From contig CAVQBJ010000005.1 in NCBI GenBank assembly GCA_963710725.1, forward strand, positions 124,001 to 188,000: 64,000 nt of DNA. Reading direction: 5' to 3'. The translations under genes were made by a program, and so were the position numbers. Origin of the DNA: CAVQBJ01 sp963710725. Lineage in GTDB: Bacteria > Actinomycetota > Thermoleophilia > Solirubrobacterales > Solirubrobacteraceae. The notes under the pieces are model-generated. The model searched no databases. It was given only the letters and a program-made list of their open reading frames with translations, and was not told the DNA's origin. Below, piece by piece: positions 15,809 through 24,849 of the stretch; the stretch's first letter is position 1, and each line of letters begins with the position of its first letter.

Positions 15809-17038
15809 ATGGCCTACGTTCCCCCCACCGTCCTGCTGCAGCGCTACGCGGACGTGCTCGTCAACTTCGCCCTCGGAGGAGGAGCCGGAATCCGGGAGGG
15901 GGAGGTGGTGCGGATCGCGGCGCACGAGTCGGCCAAGCCGCTCTATGCCGAGATCCGCAAGGCCGTGTGGCGCGCCGGAGGGCACGTCATCGGTCAATAC
16001 CTGCCCGACGACGACGAGCATTTCAACTTCTCGCGCGACTTCTACGACGTCGCCTCCGACGAGCAGATCGACTTCTTCCCGGCGCGCTACATGCGCGGTC
16101 TGGTCGACGAGATCGACCACCAGGTCAGCGTCATCTCCGACAGCGACCTGCACGCGCTCGAGGGCGTGGATCCCCGGCGCATCATGCGCAGTGGCCTCTC
16201 GATGAAGCCGTGGATGGACTGGCGTACCCAGAAGGAGAACGCGGGGCGCTTCTCGTGGACGCTCGGCCTCTACGGCACGCCCGCGATGGCCGCTGAGGCG
16301 GGCCTCAGCGAGGAGGACTACTGGGCGCAGATCATCGGCGCATGCTTCCTGGACGAGGAGGATCCGATCACGCGCTGGCGCGAGGTCAACGATCAGATCG
16401 CCGACTACGTCGGGCGTCTGAACGCCCTCGAGGTCGAACGCGTGCACATCGTGGGCGAAGACGCCGACCTGCACATCCTGCTCGGCGAGCACCGGCAGTG
16501 GGTGGGCGGCAGCGGGCGCAACATCCCGAGCTTCGAGATCTTCACGAGTCCGGACTGGCGCGGCACCGAGGGGTGGATCGCCTTCAATCAGCCCCTGTAC
16601 CGCTACGGGAATCTCGTCCGCGGCATCCGCCTCGAGTTCGCCGAGGGGCGGGTCGTCAAGACCGAGGCCGAGGAGAACGAGGGTGTTCTGACCGAGATGG
16701 TGGCGACCGAGAACGCCGACAAGGTGGGCGAGTTCTCGCTCACCGATTCGCGCTTCTCGCGGATCACCCGCTTCATGGCCCAGACGCTCTACGACGAGAA
16801 CGTGGGTGGTCCGTTCGGTAACACGCACATCGCGCTCGGCAAGTCCTACCACGACTGCTTCGATGGCGATCGGGCGGCGGTCAGCCACGAGGAGTGGGAG
16901 CGGCTCGGCTTCAACGAGTCGAGCGTCCACACGGACATCGTGTCGACGGCGGACCGGACGGTCACGGCGACGCTGCGCGACGGCAGCGAGCGCACGATCT
17001 ACGCCGACGGCCGCTTCCTGCTCGACGACGGGGACTGA
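15809..17038 (+). CDS. Aminopeptidase, peptidase family M29
   Basis: A 409-residue cytoplasmic metallo-aminopeptidase of the PepS/AmpS/aminopeptidase T family, which removes N-terminal residues with a two-metal site. Candidate ligands appear in order: the glutamate in IPSFEIFTSP, the glutamate in VGEFSLT, the histidine in GNTHIALG, and the histidine and aspartate in SSVHTDIV. A GGAAGG ribosome site precedes the ATG at 15809. The frame is open upstream, but that part is antisense to the 15419-15700 gene and lacks family similarity. Confidence 0.93.
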   Translation: MAYVPPTVLLQRYADVLVNFALGGGAGIREGEVVRIAAHESAKPLYAEIRKAVWRAGGHVIGQYLPDDDEHFNFSRDFYDVASDEQIDFFPARYMRGLVDEIDHQVSVISDSDLHALEGVDPRRIMRSGLSMKPWMDWRTQKENAGRFSWTLGLYGTPAMAAEAGLSEEDYWAQIIGACFLDEEDPITRWREVNDQIADYVGRLNALEVERVHIVGEDADLHILLGEHRQWVGGSGRNIPSFEIFTSPDWRGTEGWIAFNQPLYRYGNLVRGIRLEFAEGRVVKTEAEENEGVLTEMVATENADKVGEFSLTDSRFSRITRFMAQTLYDENVGGPFGNTHIALGKSYHDCFDGDRAAVSHEEWERLGFNESSVHTDIVSTADRTVTATLRDGSERTIYADGRFLLDDGD

Positions 17039-17172
17039 AGCGCGGGGCCGCCCGCGTCAGGCCGCGACGGACATCGGCGGGTTCCCCCCCTCGACTGTCA
17101 ACCGCGTCGCGTAGCGCGAGCACCGCGGCGAGCCCTTCAGGTCCGCCCCGCGCCGCTTACCATGGTGCTGGG

Positions 17173-18294
17173 ATGGCGAAGCCCCCCTCCTCGACACCCG
17201 GCGTCGTCGAGCTGACGCCGCTGCCGGACCCGGAACCGCTCTCGCTGCCGCCCGCGCAGCGGAGATGGTGGCGCGGCCGGCGCTGGACCCGCCACACCGC
17301 GGTCGGCCTGGTCGTCGTGCTCGTCGCGGGCCTCGTCGCGCTTGCCCTCTCTCAGCTCGACCTGCACAGCGTCGGCCACACGCTCGCGTCGGCGCAGGTG
17401 GGCTGGGTCGCCGTCGCGCTCCTGCTGATGGGCCTCTCGCTCGTTCTCCGAGCGGCGTCCTGGCACCAGATCCTCGAAGCGGCGATACCGAACGAGCCGG
17501 TGCGATTCCCGGCGGTACTGCGCGCGACGGTCATCGGCGTGATGGTGTCGGCGCTCCTCCCGGGCCGCATGGGCGAGCCGTCGCGCTCGCTCATCGTCAG
17601 CCGGCGACTGGGCTCGGCGCGGCGGTACTTCACGCTCGTGCTCGGCACCGTCTTCTCGCAGACGCTCATCAACCTGCTCGCCCTGGTCGGGCTCGCGGCG
17701 GTGACCTTCACGAGCGTCCCGCTCTTCCAGGGTCGGGAGGGGGGGCTGATCGCGGCGCTGCTCGTGCCGCTCGTGATCGTCGCGCTGGCGATCGGTGCCC
17801 CGCGAGCGCTGCGTCGCTTCGCGCGCGCCCGTTCGGGGCGCATCCGCCGCGCCGCCGAGTGGACGAGCGTGCAGATCGCCCTCGCCCGGCAGGGACTGAC
17901 GGTCTTCGCCCGCCCGCGACACGGCGCGCCGGCGGTCGCGGCCCAGCTTGCGGCCTGGGTGCTGCAGTGGCTCTCGTGCTACGCGGTGCTGCTCGCGCTC
18001 AACTTCGGCGGGCGGGCCACGCTCGCCACGGCGGCCGCGATCCTGCTCGCGGTCAACGTCTCCGCGATCCTGCCGGCCACGCCGTCCAACGTCGGCGTGT
18101 TCCAGGCCGCGTGCCTCGTCGTGCTCGCCGCGTTCGGCTTCGGCGCGAGCGAGAGTCTCGCGTACGGGCTGCTGCTGCAGGCGATCGAGGTCGTCACCGC
18201 GGTCGCGATGGGGATCCCCGCCCTCCTCGGCGAGGGGATGTCGTGGCGCGAGCTGTCGCGCATCCGCGAGATCGAGGACGACGGCGTCGGCTGA
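17173..18294 (+). CDS. Lysylphosphatidylglycerol synthase TM-region / UPF0104 family membrane protein
   Basis: A 373-residue integral membrane protein with about eight hydrophobic segments after a basic, Pro-rich N-terminus of 40 residues. LLPGRMGEPSRSLIVSRR and the later LPATPSNVGVFQAACLVVL are the two conserved blocks of the LPG_synthase_TM (AglD/MprF flippase-like) family. There is no C-terminal lysyl-transferase domain, so it is more likely a lipid flippase or glycolipid-linked transporter than an aminoacyl-PG synthase. The ATG at 17173 is chosen because homology begins there; the upstream open frame overlaps the aminopeptidase gene. Confidence 0.85.
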   Translation: MAKPPSSTPGVVELTPLPDPEPLSLPPAQRRWWRGRRWTRHTAVGLVVVLVAGLVALALSQLDLHSVGHTLASAQVGWVAVALLLMGLSLVLRAASWHQILEAAIPNEPVRFPAVLRATVIGVMVSALLPGRMGEPSRSLIVSRRLGSARRYFTLVLGTVFSQTLINLLALVGLAAVTFTSVPLFQGREGGLIAALLVPLVIVALAIGAPRALRRFARARSGRIRRAAEWTSVQIALARQGLTVFARPRHGAPAVAAQLAAWVLQWLSCYAVLLALNFGGRATLATAAAILLAVNVSAILPATPSNVGVFQAACLVVLAAFGFGASESLAYGLLLQAIEVVTAVAMGIPALLGEGMSWRELSRIREIEDDGVG

Positions 18295-18454
18295 GCCGGG
18301 CCGGGCCGGGCCTCCGAGGTCGTGACGGGCGTGCGTGCAGACCGCCAGCGGCGGGGCCGCCGGACGGGGGCGAAGTCGCCCGCCACGCGGGTCCCGGCAA
18401 GCACACCCCGGGCCCGACCATCACACGACGGTCACAAATACGCACGTGCCGGAC

Positions 18455-19660
18455 CTATAGCCCGACCGGATGTCGCACGACGAAGCCGCTCGTGTCGACC
18501 ATCGACGAGCTCCAGCGCGTCCCGGTCTCCGCGAGGGCAACGGTGTCGAAGCGGCGGCCGTCGATCGTCATGAATGCGTGCCCGGCGTTCGCGTAGATCG
18601 TCACGTAGCGGCCGGGCCCGGGAGCTCCGTAGCCCTCGAGCGCGGACGAGTCCTCCGGCGAGGCGAGCAGGCCCGCGGCGTGCAGGACGTAGGACACCGA
18701 GCCCGAGCAGTCGTACCCCGTCGAGGAGAACGAACCGTGGCCGCCCCCGTAGATGTACGGCAGCGTGGCGATCTGGTCACCGGCGGCGATCATCGCGCCG
18801 ATCGCGGTCGGGGCGGCGGTCGACGTCGAGCCCGCGGCGCTGACCGGCGCCGAGATGAACGTCGTGTGGGCGACGCCCGCCGGCGCCGAGGCGCCCTGCT
18901 CGAGCAGCTCGGGGCCGGCGCCCAGACCGAGCGCGGCCCGCGTGGCCGGTCCCACGACGCCGTCGACGGCGAGCCCGTGATCGGACTGATAGGACCGCAC
19001 GGCCGCCTCGGTCTCCGGTCCGAAGTCCCCGTCCGCGGACACGCCGAGCGCGCGCTGGAGGGCGGCGACATCGCCGCCCGCGCCGGCCGCTGCGGACTCG
19101 GAGATCGCCACGTGCGCAACGACCCCGGGGTCGGCGGTCGTGCTCGCACTGGCGTACGTCTGCAGCTCCGGTCCGGCACCGAGCCCGAGCGCGGCCCGGG
19201 TCTCCGGGCCGACGATTCCGTCGACGACGAGGTCGCGATCGGCCTGGAAGGTCCTGACCGCCTGCTCGGTCACCGGCCCGAACAGGCCGTCGGCGGTGAC
19301 TCCGAGTGCCCGCTGCAGCGTCGCGACGGCGCTCGCCGGCGCGGCCGCGCTGGCGACACCGGCTGTGTCCCCGGCCGCGAGCGCCTCCGAGCCAGAGGCG
19401 CCGGTCAGGGCCAGCACGCCGACGACAGACAGTCCGCGCACCGCCGGGACGGCCATCGGCCCGTGGTCGATCGCGGCGCGTCGCGCCCTCGCGAACCACT
19501 GCGAGTCACCGATCACCTCGCGATCGGTGAGGTCGCGGGGCTCGCGCAGGCGCCACAACTCGATCGAGGCGCGCCGCGAGCGTCGCCGTCGCGTCAGCGA
19601 GCGCTCGAGTGAGGATGCCCACAGCTCATTCCGTGCCAGATCACGCCGTGCATCGGCCAT
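18455..19660 (-). CDS. Secreted wall hydrolase: two peptidoglycan-binding domains plus NlpC/P60-like domain
   Basis: A 401-residue exported protein. A charged N-terminus of about 68 residues precedes a hydrophobic signal (AVPAVRGLSVVGVLALTG). Two PG_binding_1 repeats follow, each with LQRALGV, DGxFGP and DGxVGPxTRAALGLG. The C-terminal catalytic domain has C318 in YDCSGSVSYVLHAAG and H361 in NAGHAFMTIDG, as in NlpC/P60 D,L-endopeptidases. GTAGGAGATGG precedes the ATG at 19660, and a c-di-AMP riboswitch lies immediately upstream, a known arrangement for actinobacterial resuscitation and wall-lytic genes. The unusually long N-terminal extension may mean the true start is internal. Confidence 0.9.
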   Translation of the reverse strand: MADARRDLARNELWASSLERSLTRRRRSRRASIELWRLREPRDLTDREVIGDSQWFARARRAAIDHGPMAVPAVRGLSVVGVLALTGASGSEALAAGDTAGVASAAAPASAVATLQRALGVTADGLFGPVTEQAVRTFQADRDLVVDGIVGPETRAALGLGAGPELQTYASASTTADPGVVAHVAISESAAAGAGGDVAALQRALGVSADGDFGPETEAAVRSYQSDHGLAVDGVVGPATRAALGLGAGPELLEQGASAPAGVAHTTFISAPVSAAGSTSTAAPTAIGAMIAAGDQIATLPYIYGGGHGSFSSTGYDCSGSVSYVLHAAGLLASPEDSSALEGYGAPGPGRYVTIYANAGHAFMTIDGRRFDTVALAETGTRWSSSMVDTSGFVVRHPVGL

Positions 19661-19690
19661 CGTGCCATCTCCTACTCACTTGAAGGGAAA

Positions 19691-19820
19691 GCCTGCGAGG
19701 TGAGCTGACGGGCTCGCGCTCCCAACGTTCGCGCTACGCCGGAGATCCGGCGATTCGCCCCCGCGATTCGCCTGCGAATCGCATTGGGTCCCCCGCTCGC
19801 CGGCTTACGGGAAGCGCGGC
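19691..19820 (-). ncRNA. c-di-AMP riboswitch (ydaO/yuaA class)
   Basis: The minus strand upstream of the wall hydrolase carries the hallmark blocks of this class in order: CGGGGGACCCA near 19785-19796, GGGGCGAATCG near 19752-19762, and the closing GAGCCCGTCAGCTCACCTCG at about 19695-19714, followed by CAGGC. A pairing stem, CGGATCTCCG, lies between. Ligand binding normally terminates or blocks expression of wall-remodelling genes when c-di-AMP is high. The structure ends about 30 bases before the hydrolase ATG. The 5' boundary is approximate. Confidence 0.88.
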
Positions 19821-19902
19821 GACTCGGCTTGTTATGTCGACCAGAAGATAGAGCAACGCGGCGACGGCGCGTCGCTCGCCCGCCGGCGCCGCTCGCCTGT
19901 GG

Positions 19903-20829
19903 TCAGCGCGCGAGCGGCGTCACCGTGCCGTCGAGGTGGGGCTTCTCCCCCTTGCGGTCGCGCACGGCGAAGTGCTCGACCGTCCCTTCCGGCCAGGCGT
20001 CGAACGACACCTTGGCCGGAAGCAGTACCGGCAGCTTGAAGTGCACCTCGGCGACGATCGCCGCGGGAAGATGGGCCTCGAGCGCCGCCAGGCATCGGGC
20101 TTTCAACCACATGCCGTGGGCGATCGCGCGCGGCATCCCGAAGAGCTTCGCGCTTAGCGGGTGCAGGTGGATCGGGTTGCGATCGCCCGACACGTCCGCG
20201 TAGCGGCGCCCGATGTCGCCGGGGATCTCCCAGATCGTCACCGGTGGCCGTGGCGGAGCGTCCTCGTCGTCGCCCTGAGCGCTACCGCGACCGTTCTTCG
20301 AGGCCTTCGCGGGCTCACCGGGCGGCGAGTCGCCACGATGCAGATAGGTGCTGACGCCCTCCCAGGCGAGCTCGTCTCCGACCCGAACCTCGGCTCGCAT
20401 GTCGAACTGCGCGCCGCGGGAGTGGGCCCGCAGCGCGTCCGCCCAGACGCGCAGCTCGAGGCGGTCCGGCACGCGCAGTGCCCGGTGCTGGGTGATGCGG
20501 TTGGCGATATGCACCAGACCGACGGGCGCGAACGGGAAGTCCGAGCTCGCCATGAGCGCCATCTGCAGGGGAAACGTGAGCATGTGCGCATAGGTCGGCG
20601 GGCAGTCGTCACGCAGGCGAAACCCGCAGACACGTGAGTAGGCGATCACCCGCTCGCGCTGGACCTCGACGTCCTCGAGCACCAGGGCGGTGTCCGGCAG
20701 CGCGTGCGCGGACCGGCCGAGCCCCGGCACCCAGCCGACCGTCGAGCGTGCGACGCCCGCGAGCGCGCGCGCGTACAGGCCCGTCATCGAGGGCGGGCCT
20801 GTGAGCACGACGGTGGTCTTGGCGGCCAC
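19903..20829 (-). CDS. MaoC-like acyl dehydratase (HtdX-type)
   Basis: A 308-residue double-hotdog (R)-specific hydratase/dehydratase acting on 3-hydroxyacyl thioesters. The C-terminal hotdog carries the hydratase 2 motif (YADVSGDRNPIHLH, then AIAHGMW) with the catalytic Asp/His; the N-terminal hotdog is degenerate, as usual. A low-complexity linker (SPPGEPAKASKNGRGSAQGD) joins the halves. It follows fabG4 with a one-base gap, and fadA2 is divergent beyond that. The same order is known from mycobacteria (Rv0241c htdX, Rv0242c fabG4, Rv0243 fadA2), supporting a role in fatty acyl elongation or turnover. Confidence 0.9.
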   Translation of the reverse strand: MAAKTTVVLTGPPSMTGLYARALAGVARSTVGWVPGLGRSAHALPDTALVLEDVEVQRERVIAYSRVCGFRLRDDCPPTYAHMLTFPLQMALMASSDFPFAPVGLVHIANRITQHRALRVPDRLELRVWADALRAHSRGAQFDMRAEVRVGDELAWEGVSTYLHRGDSPPGEPAKASKNGRGSAQGDDEDAPPRPPVTIWEIPGDIGRRYADVSGDRNPIHLHPLSAKLFGMPRAIAHGMWLKARCLAALEAHLPAAIVAEVHFKLPVLLPAKVSFDAWPEGTVEHFAVRDRKGEKPHLDGTVTPLAR

Positions 20830-20830
20830 G

Positions 20831-22255
20831 TCAGGCCCCGAGCAGGCTCTGTCCGCAGACGCGGACGGTGTTGCCGGTCACGCCCCCCGAGGCGGGACTG
20901 GCGAACCAGGCGATCGTCTCGGCGACGTCGATCGGCAGGCCGCCCTGGGCAAGGCTGTTCATGCGCCTGCCCGCCTCGCGCGTCGCCGTCGGCATCGCCG
21001 AGGTCATCTGCGTCTCGATGAAGCCCGGGGCGACGGCGTTGATCGTCGTCTGGCGCTCGGCGAGCCGCGGCGCGAGCGCGTCGACGAGGCCGATGAGCCC
21101 CGCCTTGCTCGTCGCGTAGTTGACCTGGCCGCGGTTGCCGGCGATGCCGCTCATCGATGACACTCCGATCACGCGCGCGCCGGGCCGCAGGACGTCGGCC
21201 TCGACGAGCGCCTGGGTGATGCGCTCGGGCGCGGCGAGGTTGATCGCCATCACCAGATCCCACTGCTCGGGGCTCATGCGCCCGAGCGTCTTATCGCGCG
21301 TCACGCCCGCGTTATGCACGACGACGTCAACGCCGCCGTGGCGCTCTCGCAGGTGCTCCGCGATCGCCGCCGGAGCACCCGGGTCGGTGATGTCGAGTGC
21401 GAGCGTCGAGCCGCCGATCGCGTTGGCCACGGCGGCGAGCGCCTCGCCCTGGGCGGGCACATCCAGGCACACCACGTCGGCGCCGTCGCGGGCGAGCGTG
21501 TGCGCGATCGCCTCGCCGATGCCGCGCGACGCGCCGGTGACGAGCGCGATCTGGCCGGCGAGTGGGTGGTCCCAGTCGATCTTCGCCGCCGAGCGCTTGG
21601 CGCCCTTGGCCCTCGGCGCCGGGCCGATACGCACGACCTGACCGTCGACGTAGGCCGACTTGCCGGAGAGCAGGAAGCGCAGCGTGGATTCGAGCGCACC
21701 CTCGCCGCCCGGGGCGACGTAGACGAGCTGGGCGGTCGCGCCGGAGCTGAGCTCCTTGGCCGCCGAGCGCACGAAACCCTCGAGCGAGCGCTGCGCGACG
21801 CGCTCGCCGACGCTCGCCGTCTCGGTCGGCGTCGTGCCGAGCACGAGCAGACGGGCGCTCGCGCCGAGCCGGCGCACGGTCGGGTGCAGGAACGCATACG
21901 CCTCCTTCAGGCCGTCGACCGAGTCGATGCCCGAGGCGTCGAAGATGATCGCGCCGAGTCGCGTCTCGGCGTCGCTCGTCGGGTCCCACAGCGTCGTCGA
22001 CAGGCCGCCCTCGTCGGCCGCCGTCTGCGCCGGTCCGTGGGTGAGCACGCGGGCGTCGGCGTCGAGCGCGGCGAGGACCGTCGCGGCCGGCGCGAGCAGG
22101 CGCCCGCCGGGGGCGGCGCCGAGCGCGACGGGGCCGGCGAGGACGGGTTCGCCCGGCCGGTGGCGGCGCAGCGTCGACGGGCGGGGCAGGCCCAGGCGAC
22201 TCGCGAGCAGGCGCCCGGGCGGCGTCTGCGTGAACTGCTGATAGCGATCGGACAT
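20831..22255 (-). CDS. fabG4: High-molecular-weight 3-oxoacyl-ACP/CoA reductase (FabG4-type)
   Basis: A 474-residue SDR made of an N-terminal flavodoxin-like non-catalytic domain (about residues 1-215) and a C-terminal ketoreductase domain. The latter has the cofactor motif VTGASRGIGEAIA, the NAG strand VVHNAGVTRDKTLG and the catalytic triad in SSMSGIAGNRGQVNYATSK. The long form is diagnostic of FabG4, which reduces 3-oxoacyl-CoA with NADH in mycobacteria. It is the first gene of the pair with the MaoC dehydratase and is divergent from the thiolase at 22415. A classical short fabG lies at 51216-51926. Confidence 0.92.
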   Translation of the reverse strand: MSDRYQQFTQTPPGRLLASRLGLPRPSTLRRHRPGEPVLAGPVALGAAPGGRLLAPAATVLAALDADARVLTHGPAQTAADEGGLSTTLWDPTSDAETRLGAIIFDASGIDSVDGLKEAYAFLHPTVRRLGASARLLVLGTTPTETASVGERVAQRSLEGFVRSAAKELSSGATAQLVYVAPGGEGALESTLRFLLSGKSAYVDGQVVRIGPAPRAKGAKRSAAKIDWDHPLAGQIALVTGASRGIGEAIAHTLARDGADVVCLDVPAQGEALAAVANAIGGSTLALDITDPGAPAAIAEHLRERHGGVDVVVHNAGVTRDKTLGRMSPEQWDLVMAINLAAPERITQALVEADVLRPGARVIGVSSMSGIAGNRGQVNYATSKAGLIGLVDALAPRLAERQTTINAVAPGFIETQMTSAMPTATREAGRRMNSLAQGGLPIDVAETIAWFASPASGGVTGNTVRVCGQSLLGA

Positions 22256-22414
22256 CGAGAGGATGACTCCCTTCCAGCGTGGCTCGGCAGCGAATTGAAC
22301 AAAAGTTATACCCTAGGCTTCAACGGTGATGTAAACGCCGGTCCGGCTCTCGTCGCCGTCCTCCGCGTCACGCCCCGTAGTGTCCCTCGTCACGTCCCCA
22401 TAAGGAAGGAAACC

Positions 22415-23707
22415 ATGAGCGCGAGCACCCGCCAGGCGGCCATCATCGGCGGAAACCGCATCCCCTTCGCCCGCTCCGACGGGCCGTACGCCGAAGCGAG
22501 CAACTCGGACATGCTCACGGCGGCGCTCGACGGCCTCATCGCGCGCTTCGGACTGAAGGACGCGACGCTCGGCGAGGTCGTCGCGGGGGCGGTGCTCAAG
22601 CACAGTCGCGATTTCAACCTCACCCGCGAGTGCGTTCTCGGCAGCGCCCTCAGTCCGGCCACCCCGGCCTACGACGTCCAGCAGGCGTGCGACACCGGCA
22701 TTGAGGCTGCCGTGCTGGTGGCCAACAAGATCGCCCTCGGCCAGGTCGAGGCCGGTGTGGCCGGAGGCGTCGACACGACGAGCGACCCGCCGATCGCAAT
22801 CGACGACGACCTGCGCAGACTGCTGCTCGAGGTCCGCCGCACGAAGAGCAACAGCGGCCGCCTCGCGCTGCTCGCGAAGCTGCGCCCCGACCTCATCGGG
22901 CTCGAGGTGCCGCGTAACGCCGAGCCGCGGACCGGCCTCTCGATGGGCGAGCACACCGCGATCACCGCGCGCGAGTGGGACGTCACGCGCGAGGAGCAGG
23001 ACGAGCTGACGGCGGCCAGTCACCGCAACCTCGCGGCCGCCTACGACCGCGGCTTCATGGACGACCTCGTTACCCCCTACCTCGGCCTCGAGCGCGACCA
23101 GAACCTCCGCCCCGACTCGAGCGTCGAGAAGCTGGCCAAGCTGAAGCCCGTCTTCGGCAAGGGCGACGGTGCCACGATGACGGCCGGCAACTCCACGCCG
23201 CTGTCCGACGGAGCGTCGACCGTCCTGCTGGCCAGCGACGAGTGGGCCGCCGAGCGCGGCCTCCCCGTCCTCGCACATCTCGTCGACGCCCAGACCGCCG
23301 CCGTGCCCTACACCCACGGCGAGGAGGGACTGCTGCTCGCGCCGGCCTACGCGGTGCCGGTGCTGCTCGACCGCAACGGCCTCACGCTCCAGGACTTCGA
23401 CTTCTATGAGATCCACGAGGCGTTCGCGGCGCAGGTGATCGCGACGTTGAAAGCGTGGGAGGACCCGGTGTTCTGCAAGGAGCGCCTCGGACGCGCCGAG
23501 CCACTGGGCGCGATCGACCGCACCAAGCTGAACGTGAACGGCGGCTCGCTCGCCGCCGGCCACCCGTTCGCGGCGACCGGCGGACGGATCGTGGCCGCGC
23601 TGGCGAAGGAGCTCGCGGAGCGTGGCGCGGGGCGCGGGCTGATCTCGATCTGCGCTGCAGGGGGCCAGGGCGTCGTGGCGATCGTTGAGCGGAAGGCCGC
23701 GGGCTAG
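22415..23707 (+). CDS. fadA2: Acetyl-CoA acetyltransferase (thiolase, FadA2-type)
   Basis: A 430-residue thiolase that cleaves or forms 3-oxoacyl-CoA. The acyl-accepting cysteine is in DVQQACDTGIEAA, the catalytic histidine in YEIHEAFAAQV, and the proton-shuttling cysteine in ISICAAGGQG, with NVNGGSLAAGHPFAATG before it. AAGGAAGGA stands just before the ATG at 22415. An open frame reaching far upstream overlaps fabG4 and is rejected. With fabG4 and the MaoC dehydratase it provides three of the four beta-oxidation or reverse-oxidation steps; the acyl-CoA dehydrogenase is not adjacent. Confidence 0.93.
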   Translation: MSASTRQAAIIGGNRIPFARSDGPYAEASNSDMLTAALDGLIARFGLKDATLGEVVAGAVLKHSRDFNLTRECVLGSALSPATPAYDVQQACDTGIEAAVLVANKIALGQVEAGVAGGVDTTSDPPIAIDDDLRRLLLEVRRTKSNSGRLALLAKLRPDLIGLEVPRNAEPRTGLSMGEHTAITAREWDVTREEQDELTAASHRNLAAAYDRGFMDDLVTPYLGLERDQNLRPDSSVEKLAKLKPVFGKGDGATMTAGNSTPLSDGASTVLLASDEWAAERGLPVLAHLVDAQTAAVPYTHGEEGLLLAPAYAVPVLLDRNGLTLQDFDFYEIHEAFAAQVIATLKAWEDPVFCKERLGRAEPLGAIDRTKLNVNGGSLAAGHPFAATGGRIVAALAKELAERGAGRGLISICAAGGQGVVAIVERKAAG

Positions 23708-23770
23708 CTCCTGCTCGGACGGCATTCAATCTCACGGCGCCTTGGGTGACGCTCCCGACGGGCGGGCGGG

Positions 23771-24724
23771 CTAATTGCCGGGCAGCGTGATGCCGAGCAG
23801 ACGGTCGATCCGCCCGGCCAGCGCTCCGTGCGCGATCGTCGGGTCGAGCGACGGTTGGTTCTTGCCGGCGAGCGCCAGCGCGACCGAGCCGCCGCAGGCC
23901 GCGTAGTCGATACCTGCCAGGCCAGGAGCGAACTGGACGACAGCGGCCGGCGACTTGTCGCCCGGTCGACTGAAGAAGGCGAGCTTGACCTGATGCCCGG
24001 GAGCCCCGAAGGCCGGACACGAGGTGACTCCTGGCTGGACGATGGCGAAGCCATCGAGCAGACGGATGACCGCGTCTATCCTCGGCCGCAATGTCACCGA
24101 CACCGGACGAAACGCGGAACTTCGAGCCGCGCTGCTCGCGCCGGCCGCCGGCGGTGCGCTCACGACGAGTAGGCGTGCGGCCGGGATGCGCTCCGACGCG
24201 AGACGCTGGGTGATCCACACCACCTCGGCGTCGGCCCGCACCGCCGACCCACCTGCGGCGAGCTGGGTCACGGTGACGCCGAGGACACGCGACGCCAGCG
24301 AACTTGGGTTCGCAGTCCACCCGAACGCGACGAACCGGGAGCCAGGCGAGCCAGGGCCGCTGAACCAGCCGACCGAAGAAACCGTCGTGCCCGGCGGACG
24401 GTTCGCCTCGACATAGGCGATCGTCGCACCCGGCGAAGACGGCGTTGTCCACCAGGCGCTGACGTCAACGAGATCGGGCGTCGCAGGCAGACCCCAGCCT
24501 GGCCCAGGGAGCCTTCCGCCATCGCCCGCAGGCTCCGCCGGCACACTTTGTGAGCCGGCGGGCAGCCGAACCTGACTCATGAGTATCGCGGCGTCGGTCT
24601 TCGCCGTGGCCGCCGGCGTCGGCGATACCGCTGCGCCGCTGGATCCAACGAACACTCGGCTCACGCCAAGCAGGGACACTCCGACTGCCAGCGTCACAAC
24701 CACAACATGTGGCGCGCCTCTCAT
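23771..24724 (-). CDS. Secreted or membrane-anchored protein of unknown function
   Basis: A 317-residue protein with an N-terminal hydrophobic segment (VVVVTLAVGVSLLGVSRVFVG), then a Ser/Ala-rich extracellular region without a domain I recognise. A GTG at 24760 would extend the N-terminus by 12 residues (INRRYRRSIGV), giving a positive-inside flank, and would overlap the stranded NlpC/P60 3' fragment, whose end supplies a GGGGTGAG ribosome site. This suggests it was originally read directly after the NlpC/P60 gene, now 5 kb away. The C-terminus ends IDRLLGITLPGN. Confidence 0.72.
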   Translation of the reverse strand: MRGAPHVVVVTLAVGVSLLGVSRVFVGSSGAAVSPTPAATAKTDAAILMSQVRLPAGSQSVPAEPAGDGGRLPGPGWGLPATPDLVDVSAWWTTPSSPGATIAYVEANRPPGTTVSSVGWFSGPGSPGSRFVAFGWTANPSSLASRVLGVTVTQLAAGGSAVRADAEVVWITQRLASERIPAARLLVVSAPPAAGASSAARSSAFRPVSVTLRPRIDAVIRLLDGFAIVQPGVTSCPAFGAPGHQVKLAFFSRPGDKSPAAVVQFAPGLAGIDYAACGGSVALALAGKNQPSLDPTIAHGALAGRIDRLLGITLPGN

Positions 24725-24764
24725 CACGCCGATACTACGTCTGTAGCGGCGATTGATCACACCG

Positions 24765-24849
24765 CTCACCCCGCGGGCAAGTACCGCCGTGCGGTCACAT
24801 ACTCCGCGCCTCGCGCCGCGAGCGGGATGATGCGGACCGAGCTGGCCGA
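24765..24849 (-). repeat. 85-bp direct repeat copy 1: stranded 3' fragment of an NlpC/P60 gene
   Basis: By direct comparison this stretch is identical, in the same orientation, to 29689-29773. It encodes the last 27 codons and the stop of the intact NlpC/P60 gene at 29690-30781, with nothing upstream to make a gene. It sits 41 bases before the start of the secreted protein at 23771-24724. Both ends are sharp: bases 24764 and 24850 already differ from the other copy. Confidence 0.93.

Noticed and set aside
22256..22414. KstR- or FadR-like operator in the fabG4/fadA2 divergent region
   Set aside because: There is an AT-rich patch (TTGAACAAAAGTTATACCC), but I could not find a convincing inverted repeat matching a known lipid-regulator site.
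22313..23725. 470-codon minus-strand open frame
   Set aside because: Antisense to the fadA2 thiolase, with no domain and a composition typical of a shadow.
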